A DNA stretch of 64,000 nt, taken from assembly GCA_013399895.1 (NCBI GenBank), contig VXBA01006131.1:259111-323110 (forward strand), written 5' to 3'. This DNA comes from Serilophus lunatus (lineage: Eukaryota; Chordata; Aves; Passeriformes; Eurylaimidae). The notes beneath the pieces are model-generated. The model saw only the letters and a program-made list of their open reading frames with translations, was not told the DNA's origin and ran no database searches. The translations under genes and the position numbers were made by a program. Each line of letters starts with the position of its first letter. Position 1 is the first letter of the stretch. Shown here piece after piece: positions 1-14,150 of the stretch.

Positions 1-3000
1 AATCTAACAGACTCCTTATGCAGTAGGTTTACTCCTGACTCCCTCCTTTTATACTTAATTAACCTGATTAAATATTTATAATGCTGTCACAGCCTATGTT
101 CCTATCAAGACTGAGGTCCTGTTGTGTTAGCTGCTAGGTATAGTACAAACAGAAAAGTCCATCATATTAGTCACTTATAAAAAATGTTCCTACCTCTCTG
201 TGAAGAATTACTTGCTATATGAAATATTGTTCAATTTTCTGAAAAGAAAATAACCTTGATTAATATAAAGTGCTCCAATTTGAAGGAAAAATTATACAGA
301 TTTTCATACTTAATGATTAGGATGGCTGTCTGATTATGGCAACAGAAATAAGTTACCTAAATTATAATTATGAATATTATCATTATGTTCAATCAACATG
401 ACCATCAGTATTTTACACTGTAAGATATGAAAAAGGAGAAAGAGAAATAGCTTAATAACAAGTAGCAGTTCATATGTATTGTTAGTGGCAAAATAGACCA
501 TAAAGCAGACTTTTGCATTCACAAGAGGGAAGAGTAAATATGTTTCTAAAGGAGCTCATACATTATGTATCTCACACATCTCAGAAGTGAAGCAGCAAAA
601 AAAAAAGTTCTCCAAGAACACTCACTTAAGAAAAAAATCTAATCCTTATGCATATTCTGCTACATATACTAAGCTTGTATTATTTCTGAGTAAGTTACTG
701 AGCTAGAAAATCAAATTAATAAGTTCATAGCAGAGACTAGTAGGGCAGGGTAATAGCCTAAGCATGGAAAAACTCTCAGTTCTACCAAATCAACAGAAAA
801 AGCAGTAATCTTGATGAAATCCAAATTTATGTTTACACAGTTTTGATTTATACTTGCAAAAAAATGAGAGAGAATCTGATAGTAACTTAAGTAGTAATTA
901 TAGAACCTGTAATATTTCAGAAAATAAATTTTGTTCAAAGAACTTAAATTCTGGTTTAGTTGAGACCTCAAAGAATGATGGCTTCTCTGACTATCAGCTT
1001 CTAAGAAGCAAATAATCACAAAATCACTTCATACCACCAATTTTGCTCACAAATCTCCTCAGATACAAATGTCCTCACATGCCCACACTCAGAGTTGGCT
1101 CAGATCTAGGAATCCATTGCAATTTGCAAACATGTTCTTAAATTCCGTCTATACACGTGGATGCACTCAATGCATGAGATATACTATTTAAAAACAAGTT
1201 CAGTGCACAAATACCTGACACAGAACGAGGTTAGGAACTGTAATGGAATATGTTTTACTGTTAAACATCACTAATGTAGCTTGAACACTGTTAACAGATT
1301 GGGATCCTATAGGGTTTAGGTAAGTGTGACCAAGTTCAGGTACCTGATCCTTTAAAGCAGATTTAGTATAAACAGAAAATATCACCATTAAACCAGAGAT
1401 TAAGGGCATTTTCATTGACAACCATTGAATGGATGAAAAAGGTACTTCCCCATAACCTAATAGCTTCATTTGTTGGAATATCTCTAAAAATATAGAAGGC
1501 TTTAGAGTTAAATGGTGAGGATCAAGGAAAGGAAAAGCTTCTGGTCAAGGATATCTGAGCCTCAGAATAGAAGATGAGAAAGACATAATTTTCCAGCTGA
1601 ATGATATCAATATCATCTTTGAAATGGGATGTAGCAGTAACAGGAAACAGGGTTTGTATGATACTTCTTTCAGCTTATAATTTGGGAGGAGAGGAAAAAG
1701 ATTAAATTTCTTACTTCAAAATTATTTGATTTAGAACCGTTAAAAGCTCTCCAGCTCTGTAACTCAGCTGAAAATTTATATATTGCAGCAGAACAGTCAA
1801 GATTAGTCACACAGTAGAGTAGAACTAGCCATTTTTAATGTGGAAAAGAATACAGAAACGTCCAGAATTACCCCAAACCTTCAAATTCAGTAGGAGCAGA
1901 ATGAATTTTATTTTTTTTAGGTTTCTAAATGTGTTCCAAATGTCTGAGTATTTCAGTACAAGTTGAAGTGATAAATATATGGTATTGCATAACATGAGTG
2001 TATTAAACTGAACAAAAGTTACTTTATTTCTAGAAAAGTTGTTCATTGAACTGCTGACATGATTCTCATGAAGAGCTAAAATGCGTTTTTAGAGATGACG
2101 TTATTTGATCTATAGATTTCCTTTGACTACACTCAATTTTTATATTAATTTCATACAGACTTAGCTGTGTTATGTTGGGAAAAATTAAACATACATTATA
2201 CAAACGTGTGAAAAGCTGTCTCATAGTGACTGTTAGTGGCCAAGCAGCACAATTACTGAAGGAAGAAGAGTTAAGTACAAATTACTTAAAATTATAAATC
2301 CAGATAAAAGGTTCATAACCAATTTCTAGAAATTTTTGAAATGTCAGATAATATTTAATGTCTTTTAAAAATATATCAAAGAAAGAAAGAAGCAGGAACT
2401 TAGTTTTTCTTCAGAGTTCTGCAGAACTATTTGTCATTAGACCATAAGATTTCTTAAGAAAATACAATAATAAAATACAATCTAAAAAAGCATGGAATGT
2501 ATGAATTTTTAAATTACTGACATTATCAGAACTTAGTAATTGCTTTGAATAGCTTATTCCTTGCTGCATGTTTTTTACTCAGAAATTAATCTCTCGATAT
2601 CTGCATTCTATATATTGATGAATAAAGAATTAATTCCTATTTGCAAATCTCTCTTGCAGTCACATTTCTATGTTGAAAATCCAAGGTTTCTCTAATATTT
2701 ACTTTCATTAAAGAATCACATAGGTGCAGATTTATAGAATCTAACCTGTACATACAGTCTAAAATCTTGGTCCCTTCCCTTTTCCTTAGCTTTCCACAAT
2801 ATTTTCTATCCCTTTCTCTCCTTGTCCTTCCGGTGATCAAACCTTCCTGTTCGTGTAGTATTCCATTAATTGTCAGCTCTTCTCCCAATCACCATGAGTA
2901 TTCCACTATACTTAGCCCTGACTTGAAGAACTTCCCGTGGTTCATCCCCAAATTTAAGAATTTTCCTCTGCTGCATCCCAAGTGAGAAAAATATGAGCTT

Positions 3001-5489
3001 TCCATGCTGTTGTCTGAAGAGAAAGTCCGAGAAGAGACAGCTCATCAGCAGAAGAAAGAAGAGTAGTGTCTGAAAGCCCCAGTGTTAACAAATGAAGTTA
3101 AAATAGCTAACTACAGAAAGCTTACCTGCAACATTTCACGAAGGCTAAGGTACCAACCACATACTGAAATTTAAGTTCATGCTTACCAAGCACGATGCTG
3201 AACTGACCCCACTGTAAACAATAAGGGTGAAGATACAGAAGTTCATTTAGTTTCAGTTTAGAATGTTTTTATTGTAGAAATTGAAGACTATTGATAATCA
3301 AATTTCATATCGCAGTTAGGATATCTTATCAATTATTGCTGTGACTTTTCATTGAGTAGCATGATTCATGGTTACCGGAAATATTAAAATATAAGTGCTA
3401 TGTTATTTTTGATCTTGGCATGGTTCATCTTTTATACTAACATCATTGTTCAAATTAATTTTTTCAATTATTATTACTTCTTCTTAATACAGGAATTTAG
3501 CTCCCGATTGAAATTATTGTGCTTTAATGTAAAGGCAATTTAAAGATTTATTATATTTATAAAGAGCGAAGAGGAACTCAACAAAAAAATGCTTTTTTCC
3601 TTAAATGTACCAAAAAGGATAATTGAAGTAATTGAACTTTATTTTTTTCCATCAGTAATACATTTAAAATCATTACCTTATTAACATTTATAAGATGCCT
3701 TAAGATGAAAATGAACCTGACTAACCTTTGTGTCTGATACTTTGTCAATATAAAATCTGATTCACCCAAACATAAATCCAGTTATGTAAATACCAAAGAA
3801 ATGTATAAAGCTGCAGTGAATAAAACTTTTAGGTTTGATTCTTTTTCAGATGCACATGTAAGTGACATTTGAAACCCAGCATGTTTAAACTGTTACTTTC
3901 AGCTTATTGCACAAGTTCCTTACAGGAAATCAGGTAAGCTACTTAACATTCCTATTCCTTTGTCTACTTTTGCAAAAATCTCTCAATTACATATAATTAC
4001 AAAAAGAGATAACTAAGTAGAAGGACTCTTTTAGGTCAAAGGATTTTTAACAGTATTTAAGAAGGAATTACTACCATTGTTGTGCATTATGGGTATTGTG
4101 TTACTCTCCTAACAGGTTTTGAATTTAAAACTATCCTCGTTTCAGTGTTTTTATGTTAACATAAATTCAAAGCTGAGGAAGAAGAATGAGAATAATCTGA
4201 AGTGTAGGGTGACTTTTTGACTGTAAGAAAGTTAGCTGCCTTAGAAACTAATATGCTAAGTTCAGAGAAAGTGTGAAATAATAGCCATATTGAAATCAAT
4301 AGGAGTTTAGTTGGCGACTTTACTGAAGCAAGGTTTTTCTCTTATTCTGTGAAAACAAGGCCTCTTTCCACTTACATTAGCAACATTCCTCACACTCATT
4401 TTTAGACATTTTTTGAAATGTGAAGCACTAAGTTTGCTGAATTTAACACAAAAGGATGAAACAATGTAAAAAATAGTGTAATGTACTTTCTCTGTTGGAA
4501 AGCAGAGTAAGAACAAGAGCTATTAAGACTCTTGTGATACAGTTAAAATAGTATGTATCCCCAATGTAGTGACAAGGTTAAATAAATACACGTTCCTTGA
4601 CTATTCTGAGATTGGAATGAAACTGAACACCTCATTCGAGATGGTAACTAAATAGAATTACTTTTGAAATTGTGTGCATTTAATTAATATCCTAAGTAAG
4701 GTAAAAAAACCCCACATTTAATGAATATCATTCAATATTCAAGTGAAGTGTTTAAATATAGGGTTACTTTTAAGAGGAAAATAAAATGTTAGCTACGAAA
4801 TATTACTGTGCAAATGTCTCTTGATGGCCTGATTTTTTTTAATTTTTTACATACATAACTGAAATAAAACTTGAAAAATACTCAGCTGGCAAGACAATCA
4901 GAAAGCATAAAGGCATAAGATCCAAAATATCTTTGACTGTCAATGTTGCACAGATTCAAAAATGCCCAAATTGAAAGACTAACTTTTCATTTTCAGATAT
5001 TAGGAAGAAATTTGTTCTGCTAATATTGCTGAAGGTTGTCACTAGGAAAAGGGATAATTCCCCATTCATTCTTCCTGAAGAGACATATGTTTTTTGCAAA
5101 ACAAGAAAATACATATTTTGATTTCTGAATGGGCTTGAAATGACATTCTATAGGCAGTGATGTCTACCAGCATGATATGACATCTGTTTTCTCTCTCAAC
5201 TTGTAGGCTACTAGACTGTTAGCTCTTTGCACTAGATAGAAAGATAAATTTGCAGCTGCAGGACATCTTTGTAATTTGCTTGAGATTTTCTGATAGTCTT
5301 GCTTTTCCAATATCTAGCATTCCTGATCTAAACTGATAGATTGGTCAATTACAGAAGTACATGATCACATTGCTCTGGCCCGCTATGAGATGGGGCCATG
5401 CACCACCTCTGTGTCACCTGTCTGCTCCCTCCCTCACTGAGGTGAGATCCTTGGCTTTGTCTGCAGATGAGGCCCAGCAGTTCTTGCCT
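1..5489. other. AT-rich unique non-coding sequence
   Basis: No gene, RNA gene or recognisable mobile element was seen in this stretch. The open frames are short (up to about 100 codons), show no family resemblance and have no splice or promoter context. Positions 2755-2990 are more pyrimidine-rich and hold overlapping short frames on both strands, but nothing identifiable. Confidence 0.6.
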
Positions 5490-6636
5490 ATTGGGCAGAC
5501 GTAGTCTACCTGAATTTTTACAAAGTTTGTTTGTTTGTTTGTTTTTCCCACAACCTCCTCTTAGAAAAACTGATGTGTTATGGTCCAGACAAGTGAGGAA
5601 CTGGCTGTCAGGTAGCATCCAGAGGTGTGGTTGTAAATAGCTCTTCAAAATGGCAACCTGCCACAACCGGAGACCTCCAGAGACTGATGTTGGGCCCAAT
5701 GCTGTTAAATTTCTTAATAAGTGATTTGGATGATGGGACCAAGAGTACCCTGATAAACTTTGTTGATTGTACCAAACTTAAGTGGGGAAGCGGACACTTT
5801 GAAAGAGAGTCATTCTGCACTAAGACCTGGACAGGCTGGAAGAGTGGACTAACAAGACTTTTATGAAGTTCAGTGAGGGTAAGTGTAAGGTCTTCAAATC
5901 AAAAAATACAGATCAGGGTGGGATCTACCCAACTTGGGAGCAGCTCTGTGGAAAAGGACCTGGGAGTCCTGGTAGACGAAGTGGATGAGCAAGTGAGCAA
6001 TGTGAGCAAGTGGTGGGCTAGCGCAGCAAAGAAAGCTTGCAGAATGTTGGGCTGCGTTGACAAAGTCCTCACCAGCAGAGACAAAAAAATTATCCCACTG
6101 TAATCCACACCTGTCAGTCCACATCTGGAATACTGTGCTCAATTTTGGTCCCTGCTATTCAAAATAACTGTGCACAGGCCAGAGAGGGTCCAGGTAAGGG
6201 CCACAAAGACGACCAACAGACTGGAAAGCCTACCCTGTGAGGAGAGGTTGAGAGAACTGGGTTTGTTCTGCCTTGAGAAAAGAACACTAAGCAAAGACAT
6301 TGTCACCATTCTCCAGTATTTAAAGGGTGGCTACAAAGAAAATGGAGATTCCCTAATTAAGTGGAATCACATAGAATAGATGACGGGCAGTGGGTATAAG
6401 TTACTCCTAGGGAGAGTACAATTGGCTACAAGAGAAAAATTTTTCACGATGACGACAATAAACCATTGAAATAATCTCCCTAGTGAAGTAGAGGATTTCT
6501 CAACACAGGACAATGTTAAGGTGGAGAGGGTGCCAGGCCATCTGGTCTAAACTATGCTTTTGCAAGGGAATTTTGAACGACATGATCCTTGAAGTGTCTT
6601 CCAACGTGGTATTTGATGATTCTATGACTCTATGAC
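5490..6636 (+). mobile_element. CR1 LINE, 5'-truncated, degenerate
   Basis: This is a 3' portion of a CR1 non-LTR retrotransposon. Near 5495 the frame reads close to the reverse-transcriptase motif A segment (ADVVYLDF). Around 5715-5860 it matches the segment around the catalytic motif C, reading DLDDGTK and then NFVDCTKLKWG, so the usual AD-D pair is altered. Positions 6170-6340 match the conserved C-terminal segment, including LRELGLFCLEKRTL. The element ends in the CR1 tail, with ATTCTATGA-type repeats at 6618-6636. The frame is broken many times by indels and stops and also by a TTTG expansion, so no functional protein is possible. The 5' border is approximate; 5340-5489 could be further diverged CR1 or flank. 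Confidence 0.85.
5524..5546 (+). repeat. (TTTG)n microsatellite inside CR1
   Basis: About five TTTG units lie where the CR1 reverse-transcriptase frame would continue after motif A. This looks like expansion of a short T/G-rich seed within the dead element. Confidence 0.7.
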
Positions 6637-7810
6637 CAGTTATTGTAGACAGTCCCGTTAAAGCAGCAGAGCAGACTGGTCTGGGAATGCAAGATCCCTA
6701 TATGTGAGCTTTCATGTAAAATCCATGTTAGAAGTGAAATGGTAAATGGAATGGCTGGTGCTACCAGGCTATTTGTAAAATTTTATTTAATTCTCTGAAA
6801 TACAAATAAATGAAGTAAAAATTTCATCAAATGCTCTGAAGTACTTTCTAATATAGTTTATATATTAATTATTTCAGTTTAATTAATTTTCAATATTTGC
6901 TCACAGGTAACTCACAGCTTTTCTTTTATTGTTATTCTACTCTAGCTGATTCTAAAACCCTGAGCAAATTTACACTTTGGGTTTATATTAAAGATGTTTT
7001 GAGATCCATTTCAGCAAATCGATACCTCTTAATTCCTAATGTGATTTTCAATTTGAGAGATTCTCTCTGGAAAGACAAAATGGTGTGGGACAAACCATAC
7101 CAAATCAGAAGTTCAAGTTTCTCCACCCAAAGCAGAGAAAAAAGATTGAGAAGCACTCTATGTAAAATAAAAATATTTTAAAATACAATTTATGCTTTAC
7201 AAATCTTATAATACATAAGAAACAGACATGGTTAAATAAAAAATATCTTTATTTACTATAATTTACTATTTATCTAAACTGTTATCTCTTTTGTCTGTGT
7301 ATCCTGTTGGCCATCAAACAGTAGTATGGAATACTCACCCTTGATTTTATTCTGCAAAATCCAGTTCTAAGAAGATATGGCAATAATATCTAAAATGAAA
7401 ATATCTTTCCATTGTATACTGACATTTATTGTTCTTCCTTCTGTCTCACAAAATGACAGCCTATCTCATTGTTTAAGTACATTAGATATAATCATTCCAG
7501 AAACAGTAGACGCCCTTGTCCTGTGACTATACAAAGTTCGAGATAAAAAAATACGCTGATTGATTTATATGTAGCTTTCAGATGAAACCTCTTTGTCATT
7601 CAATTTAAGTGACACTTCCAATAGCTCTTTTTCTTTAATCCTTTATCAGCCAATACTCAGATCAGAATCTACAATATATGAAGACCTGTAATATTCACAA
7701 AATTGCCTACAATTACAGTTTTGTAAACAACATCACCTGCTCCAAACAAAAATAAACCCAAACCAAACCAAACAAAACAAAAAAACCCCCCAAAACAACT
7801 TATGCCTTTT
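6637..7810. other. Unique AT-rich spacer with A-rich end
   Basis: No gene or transposon was recognised. The last part (about 7742-7796) is an A/C-rich low-complexity run made of AAACCA and AAACAA-like words. Confidence 0.55.
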
Positions 7811-7969
7811 GCCCAGGGAAGTGGTGGAATTACCATCCCTGGAAGAGTTCAAAAGGCATGTAGATGTGGCACTTGGGGATATGGTTTATGGTGAACATGA
7901 TGATGCTAGAGTAATATTTGGACTTTTTGATCTAAGAGATCTTTTCCAACCTTAACTATTCTATGATTC
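7811..7969 (+). mobile_element. CR1 LINE 3' tail fragment
   Basis: A short 5'-truncated CR1 copy. It begins in the conserved CCCAGGGAAGTGGTGGA segment, which encodes the end of the reverse-transcriptase ORF. It continues through the GGACTTTTTGATCT-like 3' UTR and ends in CTATGATTCA. It is about 160 bp long, as is common for CR1 insertions truncated at the 5' end. Confidence 0.8.
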
Positions 7970-10900
7970 ATAAATATGACTCATAATCACTCAGCAACAG
8001 AAAACAAATACTTTTTGTGCTGAACCCTTTACTGTTCTAATAAACAGCTGTAACTTACATTCCTAAAAAATTCAGCTGCAGATGTATCAGATACTGCTGA
8101 GTAACAAGGCGAAATTTTCCTGTTTAGACTGCCATGGTGAAAAGAATTGAGAATTTACTCATGAGACTTCACTGAAAGAACTATATAACAGAATATGATT
8201 TCTTTTAAAGACACATAATTGTTCTGTACAAAAATTATCTTGGTTCATGTTTGCATACAGGATCAGATTAGACAGGCCTGAGTATAGATTCATCAGTGGT
8301 AAGAGAATTCGTTCTTGTTAGGATCAACAAAGTCAAGCCAGACAAACAGATTCTGTGGACTGAGTCTCCAAGGAACTGTCTCTAGCCAGCATGCATTGCT
8401 GATAGGAATGCTATCACCGATCATCAAAGGTGTTGTCAGGAAAATGTGAACTGCATCTTCTTATGCCTGAAATGATCGTGGGATGCATTTGGATATGATG
8501 GAGGAAAAAAGACTATGTACTTTTCTATTGTGGATTAATACATTTAGAAGAAGTGATTCAAAGTACTAGTATTTAAAATATTATGGCGATAAATAGGGCA
8601 GAAAAGATCGGTTGTGCTACAGTGCTACTCCAGAAATTTGAATAAAATTTCATATCTGCTATCATTACATTTAAACAGTACAATTTACCAGTAAATTGTA
8701 AAATGAAGGATTCCCATGTCTTTAGCAGAAAAAAAACTTTAGAAAAGTAAATATATTTAACTTTCAATTTTTTACAGCCCAGAAGTATTTTTCCTTAATT
8801 TGAAATCATAAGTAAGAATGTGTATTGTAAGTTCACATGGTTTCTACCAAAATTAGAGGAACAAATATTTGTCTGATCTTCAGTTCAAGAAAAAGTAAAA
8901 TTAAATAATACATAGGAAAACATGAACATGGAAGAATAAGTATCTCTATTACCTTTCTGGTCTTTTAGCAATCGAATGCTAATGTTCATCATTCAAAATC
9001 ATTAATCTGGGAAATATTTCAAAGGTTTCCAATTAAAATGCACTTCAGAAGAATCATACATTCCAATATTGATTGAATATACAACTATGAATAGAAAACT
9101 AATTTAAATTAATTGCTGTCATATGATATAAGATTTTAAGAGACCCTTTGGCTTATCAAATCCAGCTCCATAGTATCCAAGAAAACTACAATAAGAAACT
9201 GCTGCTACATATTTCAAGCTTGTTTGAAAAGTGGTTTGTTCAGCCTTTTGCCCAGATTAATACTGAGATCTTTCTAAATTTGCTTTTTGTGTTACTTAGA
9301 CAAACAAACATTTCCCACAATTTTTCACATAAATCCTTCGCTTGTTCTCTTAATTCACTTTTGTGCCAACTTGCTCTTTACTTCCCTCCATGGGCTGGTG
9401 TCTTTTTGTCTTTAAAGAGGAGGACAATATAGTGCCTTATTCTTTGTTTCTGAAGAATGTAAAGTGTTGTTATGAGGGCACACAAATGCTTAGGATTTGT
9501 ATTTGCAGAACCATGCAGTTGGAGAAATAGAAAAGGGCAGATTCCTTTAGCAAAGGTTGAATACACAATTCAGTTACTCTGCAGGACCAAAAAGTATTTG
9601 TTGTAACCACACAAAAGCCAGAATCGCTGAAATATTTTTTACATTATGCACATGTAGATCATACTTTAACATTCATGTTTATACATTGACTAACCGAAGT
9701 AAAGGTTTAGTACTTGGAACAAAGCAATACATTTTTCATAAAGAATTAAAATACAATTGAATTCTGTGATTGGGAGGTATCATAAAGACAAACAGTTGTC
9801 TTCTCTGTCATTTATCAGTTAAAGCTGTATCACAAGGAAATTGGTAGTTTGGTACGGTAACATTTGTGGAATGTATCAAACCAAAACATTTCAGTAAAAA
9901 CATTTTTATTATATTGTATTGAATCAGGTTTATTGGTTTATATACCGAGCAGAAAAGTTAAAAATCATTAGTTTCAGTCTTATCAGGATGCAGCTAGAAT
10001 CTAATATTTCTTAGATGTGCATTTTAAGATTTCAACCATTCGATATTATTTAGGTTTTAAGTAAATCTGAATTCCAGAACCTCACACAGGTTATCCCCCC
10101 GAGCAGACTGGTATATTAGGGATAAAAATTACAGAATTCATCACTGGATAGAATATCTTAAGATTTGGAGGAGAAAGTCTCCATTTTGGAAATGACAGGT
10201 CAGAAAAATAAATCAATCCCACTTGAAGTAATAGATGTGTACAGGTATCTCAGAAGCTCTTAAAAGCAGAACTCAAAATCTTTAAAGCAAAATCAATAAA
10301 TTCCTGACAATGTCAGGGACATAGGTCTTGTTAAAGTAACCTGCTTTCTTAATCAGATTTTTTTTTAATAACCCATAATGTAAGCACTAATCATAAATCA
10401 CTATGCCACTTTATAGAGTGTCAAAGAGAGATGGATAACCTTAGAATTTCCTCTAACAAAACTTCAATCAAGCAAACACACTCTTAGCAGCTGTGAGAGA
10501 TGAAAAGCAACCTTTTTTTTTTAGCAAAAGGCATCACTGGAAGTTAGAACTTTTATCATACAACCGCCTTCCCAGCCCCTCCGCTTCAATTTTCTTCCCT
10601 TAATTTACATGTGAAAAGGGAAGAAGGTATTAGACTATGGAAGAGATTATTCTTATTCTGTTCTTTCAGTGAACATAGTTGTTGAGGTTAAAGGACACAG
10701 GCACCTCTGCTACACTAAGTACTTCTGAAGAAACAAATGTCTATCTAATAATGTAACCTAAAGTTTTTGTGCTTTAGATAGCCTTGTTAATTAGGTCTAA
10801 TACATTAGGTATCAGGTTGTTTACAAAGCAGATAATTCCCCTAGACACATTTTAATTTATTCTCTGTATGAATAATTTGTTCTGGAACCAAGAAGGAATT

Positions 10901-11889
10901 ATGCTTCTGACATAACGGATAAATAAGACAGTATTCAACCAACAAAGGAAATTGAGTACAAAGGTTAGCAACCAGGGATGAAACAAATTTAAAAAAATAC
11001 ATAACCCATTTCTCTGAATTTCTAATGTACTTAGAAAAGTGGATAAAATTTCGTTGACTCCCTCAGAAGAACTAGTGGGTTTTTTGAATACTGCAGGAGA
11101 TATATTTTGAACAAAGACAAAATTTACATGTAATATATGTATATGTATATTGTATACATTGCATGTATACACATGCATTAAATATATGTATACATGCATA
11201 TTTACTGAAGTATAAATGTTGCTTTAGAAATAGACACTTCTTTCATATAGCTGTTTCTTTCATACGCCTGCTTATTGGTAAAAGAAGAACTTGTAGAGAA
11301 AAAAATATTCATTTCATATTGATAACCTCCAAGAGCTGAAAACATTTTTCAAGGTTAATGCACATATTTTCAGTCTGGAAATTTTATATGATCAGTCCCT
11401 TTTAAATGTCTTTTACATAGGTCAATTTCTTCATTTACCTAAAAAACCTATCTCTTTGATATTTAAATTAGATTCTTGTACTTTGAAGAAACTGAGAATA
11501 GATATAAACATAAAGCAGTTGAATTATAAATTAGAAAAAAATAAATAAAATGAGGTTCATGTTGAAATAATTTGGAATCTGTGAAACTTCTTCTTGGAGC
11601 ACATCATATCCAAATTACATGAAACAGTTTCCCAGAATTAATGTTTCTAGCTTCACCCTTCTGTAAACGTGTGACAAACCCACACATATATGCAGATATA
11701 AGTGAATGGACAGATAATTGCACGAATCTAGAAAGCTCGTGGCACCTTTGCAGAAAAAGATGGGCTGGACAGTAAATAGAAGTTGAGACACTAGGGAGCC
11801 TGGCAGCGAAACAAGGTGATTTTCCGCAACCTATGTTGTTTTGTCAAGCATCCCACCAGCTCGTTCAGGTAGATGAACCTTTCCCTTTC
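7970..11889. other. Unique AT-rich sequence
   Basis: No coding or mobile feature was recognised over nearly 4 kb. The segment 11125-11205 is an alternating purine/pyrimidine TA/CA-rich run (TATGTATA, CATGTATA words) that accounts for the small open frame there. Confidence 0.55.
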
Positions 11890-12115
11890 TTTGGCACTTG
11901 CAAGAAAGACCTTTGGAGGTCTGCGTTCACTTTTGGGCTCCTCAGTACAAAATCAGAGTGAGTCCAGATAAATATAACTGAGACAGTGAAGGGGGGTAGA
12001 ACATCTGTAATACATGGTTGAGAGATGCAATTGATCAGCCTAAAGAAGGGAGATTGCAGGGAAGGCTCGAAAGATTAAAAAGTCATATATTTCTGAGAAG
12101 AATACAATGTAAAGG
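11890..12115 (+). mobile_element. Old CR1 LINE fragment
   Basis: The segment near 11925-11960 (GTTCACTTTTGGGCTCCTCA) resembles the CR1 ORF2 region encoding ..FWAPQ.., followed by a diverged 'GAGTCCAG' stretch and by RNA-like coding remnants to about 12115. Divergence is high and the borders are uncertain. Confidence 0.5.
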
Positions 12116-12119
12116 AAGC

Positions 12120-12825
12120 TGGAACAATCACTACCACGGAGTGACTGTATCGTTGGGCTACAGATATAATTTATCTGGACTTCCATAAAGTCTTTAATAC
12201 AACATCATCCTTCTCTCTAAATTGGAGAGATGGATTCCATGTGCAGACTGTTAGATGGATAAGGAATTAATTGGGTAGTCATACCTAGAGGATAGGGGTC
12301 AACAGCTCAGAGTCCTGAGCTGCGTCAAGGGAGGTATAGGTTAGATGTTAGGAAGAAGTTTTTTACAGAAAGAGTAATAAAGTTTTGGAATGGACTGCTC
12401 AGGGAAGTGGTGGAGTCACCTTCCCTGGATGTGTTTAAAAAAGGCTGGACATGGCACTTGGTGACATAGTCTAGTCTAGTTGTGATTCTAGGGTAAGGGT
12501 TGGACTAGATGATCTTGGAGGTCTCTTCCAACCTAGTGATTCTGTGATTCTGATTGGGATCAGTGTTATGAAACAGCTTAATTAATGACATAAATTAAGG
12601 GATTGAATGCGTCATCAGCAAATGTGAAGATGAAAGCAAGGAGAATGGTGCAGTTGACACACTTGAAGGCCAGGATGCCATCCAGAGACCTCCGAACAAG
12701 CTAAAAAATTGGGGCCATGGGAATCTCATGCAGTTCAGTAAGACCAAGTGTGAGCTGCTACAGCTAGGTTAGGGCAAACCCTGGTACCAGTACAGGCTGA
12801 GGGATGAACAAATCATCCATTCAGA
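12120..12825 (+). mobile_element. Old CR1 LINE, reverse-transcriptase portion, split by a younger CR1
   Basis: Two pieces of one degenerate CR1 copy lie in consensus order. Positions 12120-12312 read as the motif A region (ATCTGGACTTCCATAAAG) through GTCAACAGCTCAGAG. Positions 12557-12825 resume at GGGATCAGTGTTATG, the segment right after motif B, and run through CAGTTCAGTAAGACCAAGTG and the following TACAGGCTGAGGG segment. A younger CR1 tail sits between them. The ORF is interrupted throughout. Confidence 0.7.
12313..12556 (+). mobile_element. CR1 LINE 3' tail nested in older CR1
   Basis: This is a 3' CR1 segment containing GGTTAGATGTTAGGAAGAAG, CAGGGAAGTGGTGGAGTCAC and GGTTGGACTAGATGATCTTG, and ending in GATTCTGTGATTCTGA. 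It is much closer to the family consensus than the CR1 sequence on either side, and it interrupts that sequence in the same orientation. No target-site duplication is evident, as is usual for CR1. Confidence 0.85.
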
Positions 12826-14068
12826 TATCCAAAACTCAAGTGGCAAACTTCAAGTGAGCAACTTCCTCTACTTAACCCTTCCCTTCAACAAGCAATTTAT
12901 ATTGTTCTTTAAGTCTAGTAAAAAAGGAAACTTTAATGATTGGATTTTCTATTATTTTGCTCATTAAAAATATACATAGCCATGAAAATGTTCCTATTTC
13001 TTGTGATCTTACTAACCAAGGCAGTTCTCAAGTGTAAGAGAAAAAAAAATAAAAATACATGTACAGATATCCATATATTTTTATGTAGGTATGTACATAC
13101 ATATCTATAGGAGCCAGGGCTTTATGGAAAATGGACATAAAGCAGCAACAGACATTTGACAATATAAGAAAATAATGTTGCCAGTGTTGACAAGATTTAC
13201 TATAGCCAGACGAAGATTGTCTATATCTTTATATAAATAAATAATTGTATTTATAAATATAATTACTATTAATAATTCTAATTATTTTTAAAATTTACTC
13301 CAGGGTTTTTAGAGATAGTGTTGTAAATTCTTTTACATGAAGATAAAACTATTGGTAGGAAAACGTGTAAAGATATTTAGATAAGATTAATTCAACGTGA
13401 TCAGATATTTTTTGGACTCAGAATCATATAAGTTATAAAAAGACCATTTTCTTACAGGAGTGAAGGATGGAGCTCCATGTTTCTTAATATTACTGTCAGA
13501 CAACAATGCTGGTAACAGCTCCTGGTTTCTGTAAGTTAACACAAAAACTGAGGAAACAGCAGCCACAGAGAAGTGAACCACTTGAATCTAAAGTGAAGAT
13601 GATTTTCTGGACCCAGGAAACCTTTTCCCTTGCATGGCATGGAAAAAAATTATGAAAAACTAAAACAAAATACCACACCTTCTGATAAGTTTTGAGGGAG
13701 GTTTATGAATAACATCCTGTTTACATGCAAAACAAATGAATGATGCAAAGAACTTGGTGTAGTTGGAGATATTAGACTTTTCTTGCAGCTGGGAAGGACT
13801 CCACCTCTTTTAGCTCTGTGGAAAAAAAAGTATGTTAAGAAAAATGTTAGAGTTAGTTTGCTACACTCTCTGCAGTTAGGCCTGATTTTGTCGTTTTGCT
13901 TTTTTCATGTGCTGGAGTAGGATAAACTATCATGCAATAATGAGAGCACTGACAAATGTCTCTTTTTGATTCTGTTCTAAACGAGCTATTGACAAAAATT
14001 CTGTGGCTTATTATGGAATCGGAAAGGAAGAATCATTTCTAATTAGTATTGAAAAGCATCTGATTTCC
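12826..14068. other. Unique AT-rich sequence
   Basis: No gene or transposon was recognised. The segment 13020-13270 is particularly AT-rich, with ATAAATAAATAATT-like runs. Confidence 0.55.
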
Positions 14069-14073
14069 AGATC
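14069..14073. repeat. 5-bp target-site duplication, left copy (AGATC)
   Basis: AGATC directly precedes the LTR and pairs with AGTTC at 15605-15609, matching at 4 of 5 positions. Confidence 0.55.
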
Positions 14074-14144
14074 TGTGGTGGTTTGACCAGTAGGGGGCGC
14101 CAATCAAGACGAAAGACTGAATAGAGGCGAGCAACAGCTAACAG

Positions 14145-14150
14145 TTTATT
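14145..14150 (-). terminator. AATAAA polyadenylation signal of LTR B copy 1
   Basis: AATAAA on the minus strand, in the context GGAAATAAACTG. It sits at the same place in copy 2, about 70 bp from the LTR end. Confidence 0.5.
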
